Source: Roseiarcus sp963749715 | GTDB lineage: Bacteria; Pseudomonadota; Alphaproteobacteria; Rhizobiales; Beijerinckiaceae | Reading direction: 5' to 3' | NCBI GenBank assembly: GCA_963749715.1 | Contig: CAVVNR010000001.1 | Location: 186,001 to 250,000 of the forward strand | Length of the DNA: 64,000 bases | Shown: piece by piece, positions 28,745 to 38,142 of the stretch | Position numbering within the stretch: the stretch's first letter is position 1 | Layout: each line of letters opens with the position of its first letter | Program-made: the position numbers and the translations under genes | Notes under the pieces: model-generated | The model's input: the letters and a program-made list of their open reading frames with translations, nothing else | Told to the model about the DNA's origin: nothing | Databases searched by the model: none

Positions 28745-29357
28745 ATGTTGCGCCGCACAACCTGGGCTCCGCAATGTTCGAGTTCGCTTTACCCTCAACT
28801 CAAAGCGCTCGCTCAGGGTCCGCACGCGGAAGGAACCCTGGCTGCCGTCGCCTTCGCCGAGAGTTCGTTCTTTCCCAGTTCCGCCCGACGTGCTGCTCGC
28901 CCCGATGGCGCTCGCCAAGCCGGGACGCGCCTGGCGCTACGCGCTCATTGCGACCGTGGCCTCGGTTATCGGCGGCATGCTTGGGTACGCGATCGGCGCC
29001 ATGCTCTTCGACACGATCGGGCGGTGGCTCATCAACCTCTACGGCTACGGCGCGAAAATGGACGCCCTGAAACAGACCTACGCCGAATGGGGCTGGCTTG
29101 TGATCCTCGTCAAGGGCGTAACCCCCATCCCCTATAAGCTGGTGACGATCACGAGCGGCTTGCTCGGCTACAATTTTCCGCTGTTCGTCGCCTTGTCGGC
29201 GGTGACGCGAGGAGCGCGGTTCTTTCTCGTTGCCGGCGCTCTGCGATGGCTCGGAGAGCCGTTGCGCGCGGCGATGGAGCGCAATTTCGCCGCGGTTCTC
29301 GGGGGCTTCGCGGCGTTGGTCGTCGCCGGCTTCGTGATCGCAATCAAGGTCTTCTAA
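28745..29357 (+). CDS. DedA/YqaA-family membrane protein (one frameshift)
   Basis: About 204 residues starting near the ATG at 28745. The early segment AEGTLAAVAFAESSFFP continues, after a one-base insertion near 28875, as VPPDVLLAPMALAKPGRAWR, the DedA/SNARE-associated signature. Membrane helices follow: YALIATVASVIGGMLGYAIG, the re-entrant region LVILVKGVTPIPYKLVTITS, FPLFVALSAVTRGARFFLVA and AVLGGFAALVVAGFVIAI. DedA proteins are inner-membrane lipid flippases/transporters affecting envelope homeostasis. The stop abuts the dsbB start, so the two are probably co-transcribed, a common arrangement in Alphaproteobacteria. Confidence 0.82.
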
Positions 29358-29858
29358 ATGACGCTCGCCGTGGTCGTCCTACCGCACTCGCAAGCGTCGC
29401 GGGCGCTTGTCATCGCGGCCGCGTCGCTCGTTGTCCTGGCCGCGGTCTGGATATTTCAGGGGCTCGGCTATCAGCCCTGCGAGCTTTGCCTCACTCAGCG
29501 CTACGCTTTCTATGCCGCAGCGCCGCTCGCCGCCTTGACCGCCGCCTTTGCGAGCCGATCGGCGCACGGACCGGCGCGGGTCGGGTTCGCATTGCTCACA
29601 GCAGTCTTTGTCGCCAGCGTCACGCTCGCCGCCTACCATGCCGGAGTCGAATATCATTGGTGGGCCGGGCCGACCGCCTGCACCGGCGGCCTCACCGGAT
29701 CGGTCGACGTCAACGACCTGATGAAAGCGCTCGATTCAGTCAAGGTCGTGCGCTGCGACGAAGTCCAGCTGCGCATCGCCGGACTGTCGCTCGCCGGCTG
29801 GAACGTTCTGGCCAGCGCCGCGCTCGCGGTCTACGCGGCGCTCGCCGCGCGGCTTTAG
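29358..29858 (+). CDS. dsbB: Disulfide bond formation protein DsbB family
   Basis: 166 residues with four membrane helices. The first redox pair is in LGYQPCELCLTQRYAFYAAA, between helices 1 and 2. The second periplasmic loop contains cysteines in WAGPTACTGG and KVVRCDEVQL. DsbB re-oxidises a periplasmic thiol oxidase such as DsbA and passes electrons to quinone. The start follows the DedA stop codon directly with no spacer, so translation is probably coupled. Confidence 0.88.
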   Translation: MTLAVVVLPHSQASRALVIAAASLVVLAAVWIFQGLGYQPCELCLTQRYAFYAAAPLAALTAAFASRSAHGPARVGFALLTAVFVASVTLAAYHAGVEYHWWAGPTACTGGLTGSVDVNDLMKALDSVKVVRCDEVQLRIAGLSLAGWNVLASAALAVYAALAARL

Positions 29859-29942
29859 TCTAGGGCTCAAACCCCGTCGGCGCGGACAGCGACGACCCCT
29901 TTTGGGAGGGCTTCGAGAGCGTGCTGCATCGGGCCAATCGCA

Positions 29943-30689
29943 TCACGCTTCAAACTGGCGCCCCAGGTAGATGTCGCGCACAAGAGGGCTTTCCGATAGT
30001 TCGGCCGCCGTCCGGCCCTCGAAGGCGACCCGGCCGTGAGCGAGGACATATCCCCGATCCACGATGCGGATCGCCTGCATAAGATTTTGCTCGGCGACCA
30101 GCACCGTGAGGCCGAGCCGGCGTTTCAGGTCCGCGACAACGTCGAACGTTTTGCGCACGAGAGTCGGCGCGAGCCCGACCGAAGGCTCGTCGACGAGCAG
30201 GATCTCCGGCGCCGCCATCAGCGCTCGGCCAAGCGCGACCATCTGCTGCTCGCCCCCGCTCATGGCGCCGACGCGTTGTTTGCGCCTTTCCTGCAGAGGC
30301 GGAAAGATCTCGAAGCAGCGAGAGAGGTTTTCGGCGTAGCGGCCGCGCGCCGCTGGCCGGTACGCGCCGAGCGCGAGATTGTCCTCGACGCTCAGGTCCT
30401 TGAAGAGCCTCCGCCCCTCGGGGACGAGGACCACGCCGAGCGCGACGATTTCCTCCGGTTCGAGACGACTGAGAATCACGGACCGCGCCCCCAAAGTCGC
30501 GTGAATTTCGCCCTCCCAGGGCTTCACCAGACCGAGCGCGCATCGCATCAGCGTTGTCTTGCCGTTACCGTTGGCGCCGAGCAGCGCAACCGTTTGGCCG
30601 GGCCCGACGTCCATCGACACGCCGTCAAGCGCTCGGACCGCGCCATAACCGGCTATGAGGCCGCGGATGGAAAGGGCGTCATTCGCCAA
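29943..30689 (-). CDS. livF: Branched-chain-type ABC transporter ATP-binding protein (LivF-like)
   Basis: 248 residues. Walker A is in VALLGANGNGKTTLMRCALG, the ABC signature in GAMSGGEQQMVALGRALMAA and Walker B in EILLVDEPSVGLAP, followed by the H-loop-equivalent LTVLVAEQNLMQAIRIVDRG. It is the second ATPase of a high-affinity amino-acid/amide importer. It overlaps the start of its upstream partner's 3' end by 11 bases, and is the last gene of a five-gene operon that starts with the binding protein at 34645. Confidence 0.92.
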   Translation of the reverse strand: MANDALSIRGLIAGYGAVRALDGVSMDVGPGQTVALLGANGNGKTTLMRCALGLVKPWEGEIHATLGARSVILSRLEPEEIVALGVVLVPEGRRLFKDLSVEDNLALGAYRPAARGRYAENLSRCFEIFPPLQERRKQRVGAMSGGEQQMVALGRALMAAPEILLVDEPSVGLAPTLVRKTFDVVADLKRRLGLTVLVAEQNLMQAIRIVDRGYVLAHGRVAFEGRTAAELSESPLVRDIYLGRQFEA

Positions 30690-31392
30690 GATAGGCCGCC
30701 TCGACTTCTTTCAATCGTAAGACCTCCGCGGTTGGGCCGTCGGCGATTTTGCGACCGGCGACGAACACCACAAGGCGCTCAGCGAAAGCAGTGACCGCGC
30801 GCATGATGTGCTCGATCATGACGATGGCCACGCCTTCGGCGTTGGCTGCGAACAGCAGCGCCAGGATCTCGTCGACCTCCGCGTGTGAGAGACCGGCCAT
30901 GGCTTCGTCGGCGATGAGCAGCTTCGGGCGGCAGGCGAGCGCGCGGGCGAGCTCGAGGCGGCGAAGATCCGCTTGCGTCAATTCTTTGGGTCTCGAATTC
31001 GCTTTGCCCGCAAGGCCCACGCGCTCGAGGCCCTCTCGCGCGCGTATGGATATCGGACCGTCGCAGCCGAGGAAGCGCAGCGGTATTTCAACATTTTCCG
31101 CGACTGTGAGGCTGGCAAAGGCGCGGGGCAACTGAAACGTGCGCGCCAAGCCGAGCCTCGCTCGCCGATAGGCCGGAACGCCCTTGAGGGCCACGCCGTC
31201 GAACTCGATATCACCCTCATGCCACGCGAAAGCGCCGCCAAGGCAATTGACGAGCGTGCTTTTGCCCGACCCGTTCGGGCCGATCAGGCCGACTCGTTCG
31301 ACGCGCGCGACCGAAAGGTCGATCCCAGAGAGCGCCGCGAAGCCGCCGAAGCGCTTGCCTAAAGCGCTCACGTTCAATAACGGGGCGGTCAT
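30679..31392 (-). CDS. livG: Branched-chain-type ABC transporter ATP-binding protein (LivG-like)
   Basis: 237 residues from the ATG at 31392, which overlaps the upstream permease stop by four bases (ATGA). Walker A: VGLIGPNGSGKSTLVNCLGG. LivG-specific segment: GLARTFQLPRAFASLTVAEN. The signature is the divergent type found in this subfamily, KELTQADLRRLELARALACR, and Walker B is KLLIADEAMAGLSHAEVDEI (Asp-Glu-Ala in place of the usual Asp-Glu-Pro). H-loop: IVMIEHIMRAVTAFAERLVV. It pairs with the LivF-like ATPase to power uptake. Confidence 0.9.
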   Translation of the reverse strand: MTAPLLNVSALGKRFGGFAALSGIDLSVARVERVGLIGPNGSGKSTLVNCLGGAFAWHEGDIEFDGVALKGVPAYRRARLGLARTFQLPRAFASLTVAENVEIPLRFLGCDGPISIRAREGLERVGLAGKANSRPKELTQADLRRLELARALACRPKLLIADEAMAGLSHAEVDEILALLFAANAEGVAIVMIEHIMRAVTAFAERLVVFVAGRKIADGPTAEVLRLKEVEAAYLGE

Positions 31393-32357
31393 CGGCTGGG
31401 TCGCCACCGGCCACGCGACCTCAGAAGACCGATCAGCCCCCGAGGGGCCAGGGCGACGAACGCCATGAACACAATCCCGATCAACGCGAGGCTCGCTGAA
31501 GACGAGACAAAAGCCAACGCGAGCTGTTGGAGCGTGCCGAGGAGCAATGCTCCGGCAACGGGGCCAAGCCAACTTTCCACGCCTCCAACCAACGCCATGG
31601 CGATCGCGTTGACCGAATAGCTGACGGCGAAGACGAAGTCGGGGTTGACGTAGGAATTGTAGAACGGCAGCGGCGTCCCCGTCATGGCGAGGATCGCGCC
31701 GCTGATCGTCGCCGCTACGAGCTTGAGCCGCAACGTCGGGACGCCGAGCGCGGCGGCGGCCGTTTCGTCGTCGCGGATCGCGGCCAAGCCCGCCCCTATC
31801 GACGAGCGCTCGATCGCCGCGGAGGCGACGGCCGCGCCGGCCGAGATCGCAAACATCGTCAGGCAAAGATATTCAGTGAAGGTGGTGAAAGGCGCGAAGA
31901 CTTTCGGCCGAACGAGGTAAGCGCCGCTCGACCCGCCGACGTAAGACCAATTGACCACGAGCGTCTCGAGCACCATCGACAGCGACAGCGTCGAAATCGC
32001 GAAATACACGCCGCGCAAGCGAAGCGTCAGCGCGCCCATCAACAGGCCGAGAGTCGCGCCGACTGCGCCGCCGGCCGCCACGCAGAACGGCAGCGACGCG
32101 CCGATTGTCTTGGTCAGCGCGACCGTCGAATAGGCGCCTGCGGCGAAGAACGCCGAGGCGCCGAAATTGACGAAGCCCGCATATCCCCCAAGAATGTTCC
32201 AGCCAAGAGCCAGCGCGACGTATTGAAAGACGAGATAGGCGAGGTAGAACGCGTAGTCGTTGCGCGCGGCGCGCAGGATGAGGGCGACAGCGACGAGGCT
32301 CGCTGTCGCCAATCCGATTGACCGAAGCCAGAACCGAAAGCTGCCGGAAACCGTCAC
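31389..32357 (-). CDS. livM: Branched-chain-type ABC transporter permease (LivM-like)
   Basis: 322 residues, hydrophobic throughout, with 8-9 predicted membrane helices. The LivM family segments are YVALALGWNILGGYAGFVNF near residue 48, MGALTLRLRGVYFAISTLSL near 105, and the cytoplasmic coupling region SIGAGLAAIRDDETAAAALG near 205. ATGA overlaps at both ends tie it to LivH upstream and LivG downstream. Confidence 0.9.
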   Translation of the reverse strand: MTVSGSFRFWLRSIGLATASLVAVALILRAARNDYAFYLAYLVFQYVALALGWNILGGYAGFVNFGASAFFAAGAYSTVALTKTIGASLPFCVAAGGAVGATLGLLMGALTLRLRGVYFAISTLSLSMVLETLVVNWSYVGGSSGAYLVRPKVFAPFTTFTEYLCLTMFAISAGAAVASAAIERSSIGAGLAAIRDDETAAAALGVPTLRLKLVAATISGAILAMTGTPLPFYNSYVNPDFVFAVSYSVNAIAMALVGGVESWLGPVAGALLLGTLQQLALAFVSSSASLALIGIVFMAFVALAPRGLIGLLRSRGRWRPSR

Positions 32358-33235
32358 GCCGCCGCTCCGAGCAGGCCCCGCGGACGCAGCGCCAGAAAGC
32401 CGAGCAGCAGTCCGAAAGCGACGGCCGGCGACCAGGAGGGGCCGAAGAGCGTCGCCGTCATGTCCTCGATGACGCCGAAAAGAAGACCCGCGATGAACGT
32501 CCCCGGCAATGAGCCAAGGCCGCCCATGATGACGATGGCGAAAAGACGTCCAATGAAAATTTGCCCCGAGTCGGAATTGACCGGCTGGAGGACGATCAGC
32601 GCGCCGCCAGCCACGGCGGCAAGCGCGGCTGACAGGGCGAAGGCGACAGTCTTCACCCGGACCGGATCGACGCCCATCAGCCGCAGCGCTTCGCGGTCCT
32701 GAGAAACCGCGGCGATCGCGCGACCGAGATAAGTCGCCTTCAGGAAGGCGTATAGCCCCGCGAAGCTTGCAAGCGAGAACGCCGCAGGAACGACCATGCG
32801 CAGCGGCAAATCAACCTCGCCCCACGAGATCACGCCGTTCGTGTACCGCGCTTCGACGAACCTCTGGTCCGCCCCCCAAATCATCAGGAGCGCTGTCTCG
32901 ATGAGGAACATCAAGCCGAAGAAGAAGGCCAGGCCCCGAATCAACTCGTCGCCGCGCCGCTCGAAGAAGAAATGGTAGACTCGATAGAGGGCGGCGCCGG
33001 CGAATGCGAGAGGCGCCGCCACTATGAGAGTCGTTAGCGCCGGATCGAGCCCCGTCGCCTCGGAAAGCGCGGAAACGGCAAAAGCGGCGGCGACCATGAT
33101 CGCCGGATGGGCGATATTGACGACGTCGAGCAGGCCAAACGCGACCGCGAGCCCTGACGCTGCAAGCGCGTAGAAGGCGCCGAGCAGAAGTCCCGAAGCA
33201 AGGGCGTTCAGAAGGAGGACCGGGTCGAGCGTCAT
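32354..33235 (-). CDS. livH: Branched-chain-type ABC transporter permease (LivH-like)
   Basis: 293 residues. Family segments: LLLGAFYALAASGLAVAFGL near the N-terminus, DVVNIAHPAIMVAAAFAVSA, the coupling loop RAIAAVSQDREALRLMGVDP near residue 195, and IVIMGGLGSLPGTFIAGLLF near 240. It forms the heterodimeric membrane channel with the LivM-like protein, whose start it overlaps by four bases. Confidence 0.9.
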   Translation of the reverse strand: MTLDPVLLLNALASGLLLGAFYALAASGLAVAFGLLDVVNIAHPAIMVAAAFAVSALSEATGLDPALTTLIVAAPLAFAGAALYRVYHFFFERRGDELIRGLAFFFGLMFLIETALLMIWGADQRFVEARYTNGVISWGEVDLPLRMVVPAAFSLASFAGLYAFLKATYLGRAIAAVSQDREALRLMGVDPVRVKTVAFALSAALAAVAGGALIVLQPVNSDSGQIFIGRLFAIVIMGGLGSLPGTFIAGLLFGVIEDMTATLFGPSWSPAVAFGLLLGFLALRPRGLLGAAA

Positions 33236-33382
33236 CTGGGGGAGCGTCCTATTCGGGAAGCTGGGCGAGACGGGCTTGGCTCTCCCGACCGAAAACGAAG
33301 CCTCGGCGTCAGCCCGTTCGTCGAGATCCTGGCGACCGGCGGCGAACCATCGCCTGTCGACAACCCGGAAGCGTCGCGCGCC

Positions 33383-34645
33383 TCAACCCGCCGCCGGGAA
33401 TGGCGTCAGGAGATTCCCGGACTTGTATTGGTCCGGATAGAGGATGACCTCTACGCCAGGCTTTTTGAATTGCTCGACGTCGTTCCCCTTCACGCCTTGA
33501 TACTGGACATAAAGGTTGCGTTCGTGCACCCACTCGCCCTTGGCGTCGAATTTCAGATCGCCGAGCACGGTAGGAAACGTGCTCGCGTGGAAATCGGCGC
33601 CAATTGCCTCTTGGTCGATCTTGCCGACCCTGGCGACCGCCTGCTCCATCACTTGCATCTGCGCATAAGCGAGCGGCGGCGCGTAAAGTCCGAGCGGGTC
33701 TGTTTTCTCCTTCTCGGCGGCGGCGCGGTAGCGTTCGAGGAAGGCCTCGACTCCCGGGAACTTCAACGTCGGCTCGGGAGCGTAGACGTCCCAGCACAAG
33801 AGGTTGTTGAGCATGGGCCCGAACTGCGCCTTGATCGCTGTGATCTGGGGCCCGATCATCCCGCCGCCGACTACGGTCGCCGCGAGCTTTGTCTCGTATA
33901 TCGCTTTGAGCAGGCCGACGGAATCCGTGGGGTAGGACGCGAGATAGACAATGTCCGGCCGTGCGGCCTGGATCGCCCGGATGATCGGCCCATAGTCGAC
34001 GGTCGATGGCGGATAGCTCTTGTCGTAGACGATTTCCAGGCCGGCCGCCTTCGCCTGGGTTCGCGCGCTTTTCATTGAACGTTGCAGAAAATCGCTGTCG
34101 AGGCCGGCGACCGCGACCGTCTTCGGCTTCGGGTCGGCGTTCATCGCGACTTCGAAGAAGCCCTTGGCGAAATCCTGCTGCATGTTGCCGCCGGTCGGGC
34201 TGACGTTCACGGTGCGATCGTATTGGAAAGCATCGTTGGTGGCCGAGCCGAGCAGCGTGACGAAAGCCATTCCGTGGCCCATGATCACCGGCATCGCTGG
34301 CGCGATCAGCGCGGTCGAATAACTCGAGACGACGAGGTCCACTTTGTCGACTTCGATCAGTTTGGTGTAGAGCGCCGGCACTTGACCCGCGTTGCTCTGG
34401 TCGTCGTAGTTGACGAGTTCAACCTTGCGCCCGAGCAACCCGCCCTTGGCGTTGACGTCTTCGACCCAGAGCTTGTGGGCGAGAAACGCCGGCCTGCCGT
34501 TGCCCGCGAGACCGCCGCTCAGCGGCATCGTGTAGCCGATCCTGATCGGCCCACCGGTCGACTGCCCGAGCGCCGGCCACACAGATGTCGCCGCAGAAAT
34601 CCCCGCAGCCAATGACCCAAATTCGCGCCGCGTCACGTCTCGCAT
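33383..34645 (-). CDS. ABC transporter substrate-binding protein, Tat-exported (LivJ/K type)
   Basis: 420 residues from the ATG at 34645, preceded by GGGAGG; the longer frame adds 56 unconserved residues. The N-terminus RDVTRREFGSLAAGISAATS has a twin-arginine (RREFG) signal, unlike the ordinary Sec signal of the second binding protein at 56602. The Peripla_BP_6 fold follows: IRIGYTMPLSGGLAGNGRPA, VELVNYDDQSNAGQVPALYT, VDLVVSSYSTALIAPAMPVI and TVDYGPIIRAIQAARPDIVY. The ligand is unknown; amides, amino acids or aromatic acids are all possible. About 150 bases separate it from livH. Confidence 0.88.
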   Translation of the reverse strand: MRDVTRREFGSLAAGISAATSVWPALGQSTGGPIRIGYTMPLSGGLAGNGRPAFLAHKLWVEDVNAKGGLLGRKVELVNYDDQSNAGQVPALYTKLIEVDKVDLVVSSYSTALIAPAMPVIMGHGMAFVTLLGSATNDAFQYDRTVNVSPTGGNMQQDFAKGFFEVAMNADPKPKTVAVAGLDSDFLQRSMKSARTQAKAAGLEIVYDKSYPPSTVDYGPIIRAIQAARPDIVYLASYPTDSVGLLKAIYETKLAATVVGGGMIGPQITAIKAQFGPMLNNLLCWDVYAPEPTLKFPGVEAFLERYRAAAEKEKTDPLGLYAPPLAYAQMQVMEQAVARVGKIDQEAIGADFHASTFPTVLGDLKFDAKGEWVHERNLYVQYQGVKGNDVEQFKKPGVEVILYPDQYKSGNLLTPFPAAG

Positions 34646-35045
34646 CTGATCCTCCCTCGAGCCACCTTCGATCATCCCCCGAAGGCGCGAGCGCTTCACG
34701 GGGGTCGGGAATTGGATGGCGCCGCCTACTTCGTAGGCAGGCTTACGCCAGCATGGATTCGTTTGATCTCGGATCAAGAGCACGGCCGAAGGAATTTTCG
34801 ACCCTGGGCGCATAATGTTGGACGAAACTCCACATCATCCCGTTCCCTCCCCTTCGCGCCTCCTCCGCGTGAAAGCGGCGCACCCAATGCTGGTGCGCTG
34901 GGCGGCGAATGTCAAAAGTGGATTTCGACTGGCCAAGTCCTAGCGCCCAGCACTTCCGGCTCAAAGCGAGCGCCGGTGTTGGGGGCGCAATAGAGCGTGC
35001 GCGTGAAAGTCCGGTGGTCGTTGTGAGCGGCCTGCGCCGCCGCGC
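34646..35045. other. Gene-free interval between ABC operon start and cysNC end
   Basis: About 400 bases, holding the 5' region of the ABC operon. A short perfect hairpin, GCCTAC-TTC-GTAGGC, lies at 34724-34738, about 80 bases upstream of the binding-protein ATG. A frame starting ATGTCAAAAGTGGATTTCG at 34909 has no homologous look. No RNA gene is recognised. Confidence 0.4.
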
Positions 35046-36917
35046 CTATAACGTCAGAATGCACCCGCGCCGCTCAAGCTCGGCAATGACGCGGTCGGCG
35101 AGCGCCTCGGGGGTCTCCGCCGCCGAATCGAGAACAAGCTCCGGCGCCTCCGGGACTTCATACGGCTGGTCGACGCCGGTGAAGTTCTTGATCTCGCCGG
35201 CCAGCGCCCGCCGGTACAGGCCCTTGGGATCGCGGGCGACGACGGTCTCGAGCGGGGCCTCGACGAAAATCTCCAGGAACTCGCCTGTCCCCGCGGTGTC
35301 GCGAACGAGGCGCCGCTCCGCCCGGAACGGCGAAATGAACGAGCACAGCACGATGAGCCCGGCGTCGGTCATCAGCCTCGCCACTTCGCCGACCCGGCGA
35401 ATATTTTCGACCCGGTCGGCGGCGGTGAAGCCCAAGTCCTTATTGAGGCCGTGGCGAACGTTGTCACCGTCGAGGAGCGCGGTATGAACGCCGCGCGCAT
35501 GGAGTTTGACCTCGACCAGGTTGGCGATTGTCGATTTTCCCGCGCCCGACAGCCCAGTGAACCAAAGGATCGCGGGCGTCTGGTGCTTGAGCGCGGCATG
35601 GGCCTCGCGCGTGACCGCGAGCCCATGCCAATGAACGTTGGTCGCCCGCCTCAACCCATGCGCGATCATGCCCGCCGCCGCGGTCTCGTTGGTGGCGCGG
35701 TCGATGAGAATGAAGGCGCCGGTCTCGCGATTCTCGTCATAAGCGTCGAAGGCGACCGGCATGGTAGTGGCGATGTTACAGAAGCCGACCTCGTTGAGAT
35801 CGAGCCGCTTGGCGGCGAGCTTGTCGAAATTGTTGACGTCGAGACGGTGCTTGAGCTCGGTGACGGACGCGGGCGTTGTCCGTCCGCCGATCTTGAGCAG
35901 GTAGGACCGGCCAGGCAGCATCGGCTCGGCGCTCATCCAAAGGATATGCGCCGCGAACTGGTCGGCAACCTCAGGGCGGCTCGCAGGCTTCGACAACACG
36001 TCGCCGCGAGCGATGTCGATTTCGTCGGCGAGGGTCAGCGTGACGGCGTCCCCCGCCTCGGCGCTCTCGACCTCACGATCGGCGATCAGGAGGCTCAGGA
36101 CCGTGCTTTGACGGCCAGACCCCGCCGCCACGATCGCGTCCCCACGCGCCACCTGTCCGCTCGGGATCGTGCCGGCGAAGCCGCGAAAATCATGGTGCGG
36201 GCGATTGATCCATTGAACCGGCAGGCGAAACGGCGCGGTGCGGCGATTTTCCTCGACCTCGATCTTCTCGAGGTGATCGAGCAGATGTGGCCCAGCGTAC
36301 CAAGCCGTGCGAGCGCTCAAGGACGAGACGTTGTCGCCGTAGCGAGCCGAGATCGGCAACGCGATCAGGGTGCGGAAGCCCAGTGGCTCGGCAAACTTGC
36401 GGTAGTCGTCCACGATCCGGCGAAAGACCGTCTCGCTGAAATCGACGAGATCGATTTTGTTGACTGCGAGCACGACGTGGCGCACACCGAGCAGTGACAC
36501 GATGATCGAATGGCGATGGGTCTGCGTGAGCAAACCCTTGCGGGCGTCGACCAGCACGATCGCTAGGTCGGCGTTGGATGCGCCAGTCGCCATGTTGCGG
36601 GTAAATTGCTCGTGGCCGGGCGTGTCCGCGACGATGAACGAGCGCTTCTCGGTAGCGAAGTAACGATAGGCGACATCGATCGTGATGCCCTGCTCGCGCT
36701 CGGCCTCGAGCCCATCGACAAGCAGCGCGAAATCAATGTCATCCCCGATTGTTCCGAACTTCTTCGAGTCGCGCTCGAGGGCAGCGAGCTGGTCGTCGAA
36801 TATAAGCTTCTTTTCGTACAGCAATCGCCCGATGAGCGTAGACTTGCCGTCGTCGACGGAACCGCACGTCAAGAGACGTAAGGTGGGAAGGGCCATCTCC
36901 GAGAGCGAGAAATTCAT
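35046..36917 (-). CDS. cysNC: Bifunctional sulfate adenylyltransferase subunit 1 / adenylylsulfate kinase
   Basis: 623 residues, a fused CysN-CysC. The CysN part is an EF-Tu-like GTPase: G1 LTCGSVDDGKSTLIGRLLYE, G3 VADTPGHEQFTRNMATGASN and G4 VLAVNKIDLVDFSETVF. The APS kinase part starts near residue 435, with its P-loop in ILWFTGLSGAGKSTIANLVE and GDNVRHGLNKDLGFTAADRV. With CysD it makes APS from sulfate and ATP, driven by GTP, and then PAPS. Its ATG overlaps the cysD stop by one base (TGATG). Confidence 0.95.
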   Translation of the reverse strand: MNFSLSEMALPTLRLLTCGSVDDGKSTLIGRLLYEKKLIFDDQLAALERDSKKFGTIGDDIDFALLVDGLEAEREQGITIDVAYRYFATEKRSFIVADTPGHEQFTRNMATGASNADLAIVLVDARKGLLTQTHRHSIIVSLLGVRHVVLAVNKIDLVDFSETVFRRIVDDYRKFAEPLGFRTLIALPISARYGDNVSSLSARTAWYAGPHLLDHLEKIEVEENRRTAPFRLPVQWINRPHHDFRGFAGTIPSGQVARGDAIVAAGSGRQSTVLSLLIADREVESAEAGDAVTLTLADEIDIARGDVLSKPASRPEVADQFAAHILWMSAEPMLPGRSYLLKIGGRTTPASVTELKHRLDVNNFDKLAAKRLDLNEVGFCNIATTMPVAFDAYDENRETGAFILIDRATNETAAAGMIAHGLRRATNVHWHGLAVTREAHAALKHQTPAILWFTGLSGAGKSTIANLVEVKLHARGVHTALLDGDNVRHGLNKDLGFTAADRVENIRRVGEVARLMTDAGLIVLCSFISPFRAERRLVRDTAGTGEFLEIFVEAPLETVVARDPKGLYRRALAGEIKNFTGVDQPYEVPEAPELVLDSAAETPEALADRVIAELERRGCILTL

Positions 36918-37843
36918 CAGAAGTACCCTTCGCGCTTTTTCTTCTCCATCGAGGCGGCCTCGTCGGTGTCGATCAGGCGTCCCTCACGCTCGGAAGTCGT
37001 GGTCTCGCGCATCTCGGCGATGATGTCGTAGAGCGTCTCGGCTTCCGACTCGATTGCCCCCGTCAGCGGATAGCAGCCGAGCGTGCGGAAGCGTACGCGC
37101 AGCATTTTCGGTTTTTCTCCAGGCAGCAGCGGAATCCGCTCGTCGTCGACCATGATGAGCGCGCCCGAGCGCTCAACGACGGGGCGGAGCTTGGAGAAAT
37201 AGAGCGGCACAACCGGGATGTTCTCGGCAAGCACGTATTCCCAAACGTCGAGCTCGGTCCAATTCGAAAGTGGGAAGACGCGCATCGATTCTCCGTCGCG
37301 TAGGCGCGTGTTGAACAGGCGCCACAGCTCCGGGCGTTGATTACGAGGATCCCACGCATGGGCCGCAGAGCGATGCGAGAAGACGCGTTCCTTGGCGCGG
37401 CTCTTCTCCTCGTCTCGCCTCGCCCCGCCGAAAGCGGCGTCGAACCGCCCGCGGTCAAGCGCCTGCCGCAGCGCCTCGGTCTTCATTATCTGGGTGTGGG
37501 CCTGCGAACCCGAGGCGATCGGCGATATGCCGCGCCTTACGCCGTCCTCATTGATGTGAACAATCAGATTGAGACCGAGCCGGCGCGCGGTCTCATCGCG
37601 GAACGCGATCATCTCCCGGAACTTCCAGGTCGTATCGACGTGGAGCAGCGGGAATGGCGGTTTCCCGGGATAGAACGCCTTCATGGCCAAATGGAGCATG
37701 ACGCTTGAGTCTTTGCCAATCGAATACAGCATGACGGGATTGCGCATTTCTGCGACAACCTCCCGCATGATGTGGATGGATTCCGCCTCCAGCCGCCGCA
37801 AGTGGGCCGGCCGGACAAGATGGGCTAACATTTCGCTCGACAT
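36917..37843 (-). CDS. cysD: Sulfate adenylyltransferase subunit 2
   Basis: 308 residues from the ATG at 37843 (GGGGG five bases upstream); a GTG six bases earlier is also possible. The PP-loop is in VMLYSIGKDSSVMLHLAMKA, then FPLLHVDTTWKFREMIAFRD. The C-terminal half has FRTLGCYPLTGAIESEAETL and the basic tail MEKKKREGYF, all typical of CysD. It catalyses adenylyl transfer to sulfate together with the CysN half of CysNC, immediately downstream. Confidence 0.95.
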   Translation of the reverse strand: MSSEMLAHLVRPAHLRRLEAESIHIMREVVAEMRNPVMLYSIGKDSSVMLHLAMKAFYPGKPPFPLLHVDTTWKFREMIAFRDETARRLGLNLIVHINEDGVRRGISPIASGSQAHTQIMKTEALRQALDRGRFDAAFGGARRDEEKSRAKERVFSHRSAAHAWDPRNQRPELWRLFNTRLRDGESMRVFPLSNWTELDVWEYVLAENIPVVPLYFSKLRPVVERSGALIMVDDERIPLLPGEKPKMLRVRFRTLGCYPLTGAIESEAETLYDIIAEMRETTTSEREGRLIDTDEAASMEKKKREGYF

Positions 37844-38142
37844 AAACACCCCCTGAGATAGCCGCCGTCATAGGCGGCTTCCAAACGTAAGGCAACACAT
37901 TTCAACCCTGCAATTAAGTTAATACCAAAACCACATTTCAAATTGCCGCGACGATTTGCACCGCAAGATCTGCGCCATCGACGATCGGCAATTCCTGGTG
38001 ACAGCGCTTCCGGTTAACGCGCGGCCTCCCCCCCATTCGCGCCGTTCAACCCTTGGCCAACCTCCCGAATTGACTCTCGGGCAGGCGACCATCGATATCA
38101 AGATCCCCATCTGCCGTCTTATTTAGCAAAGGAGAACGCCGC
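37844..38142. other. Divergent intergenic region between cysD and rpe
   Basis: About 299 bases, noticeably A+T-rich around 37880-37950, containing the promoters of the cysD-cysNC operon and of rpe. A hairpin lies at 37861-37878 (separate entry). I cannot identify a CysB-type or other defined operator. Confidence 0.4.
37861..37878. promoter_or_regulatory. Hairpin in the cysD leader
   Basis: Perfect 6-bp G+C stem GCCGCC/GGCGGC with a six-base loop, starting 18 bases upstream of the cysD ATG. No U-run follows, so it is not a simple terminator. It could influence cysD translation or be incidental in GC-rich DNA. Confidence 0.3.

Noticed and set aside
29943..34645. Calling the first ABC operon a benzoate transporter like the second
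   Set aside because: It is 15-20 kb from the box genes, has a Tat-type binding protein of different sequence, and has no aromatic gene next to it.
34909..35010. Start of a possible small gene (MSKVDFDWPSPSAQHF...) in the gap upstream of the first ABC operon
   Set aside because: The frame soon runs into antisense of cysNC, and no ribosome-binding site or family resemblance supports it.
37861..37878. A riboswitch upstream of cysD
   Set aside because: Only one short stem is present; no conserved SAM or other aptamer elements can be recognised.
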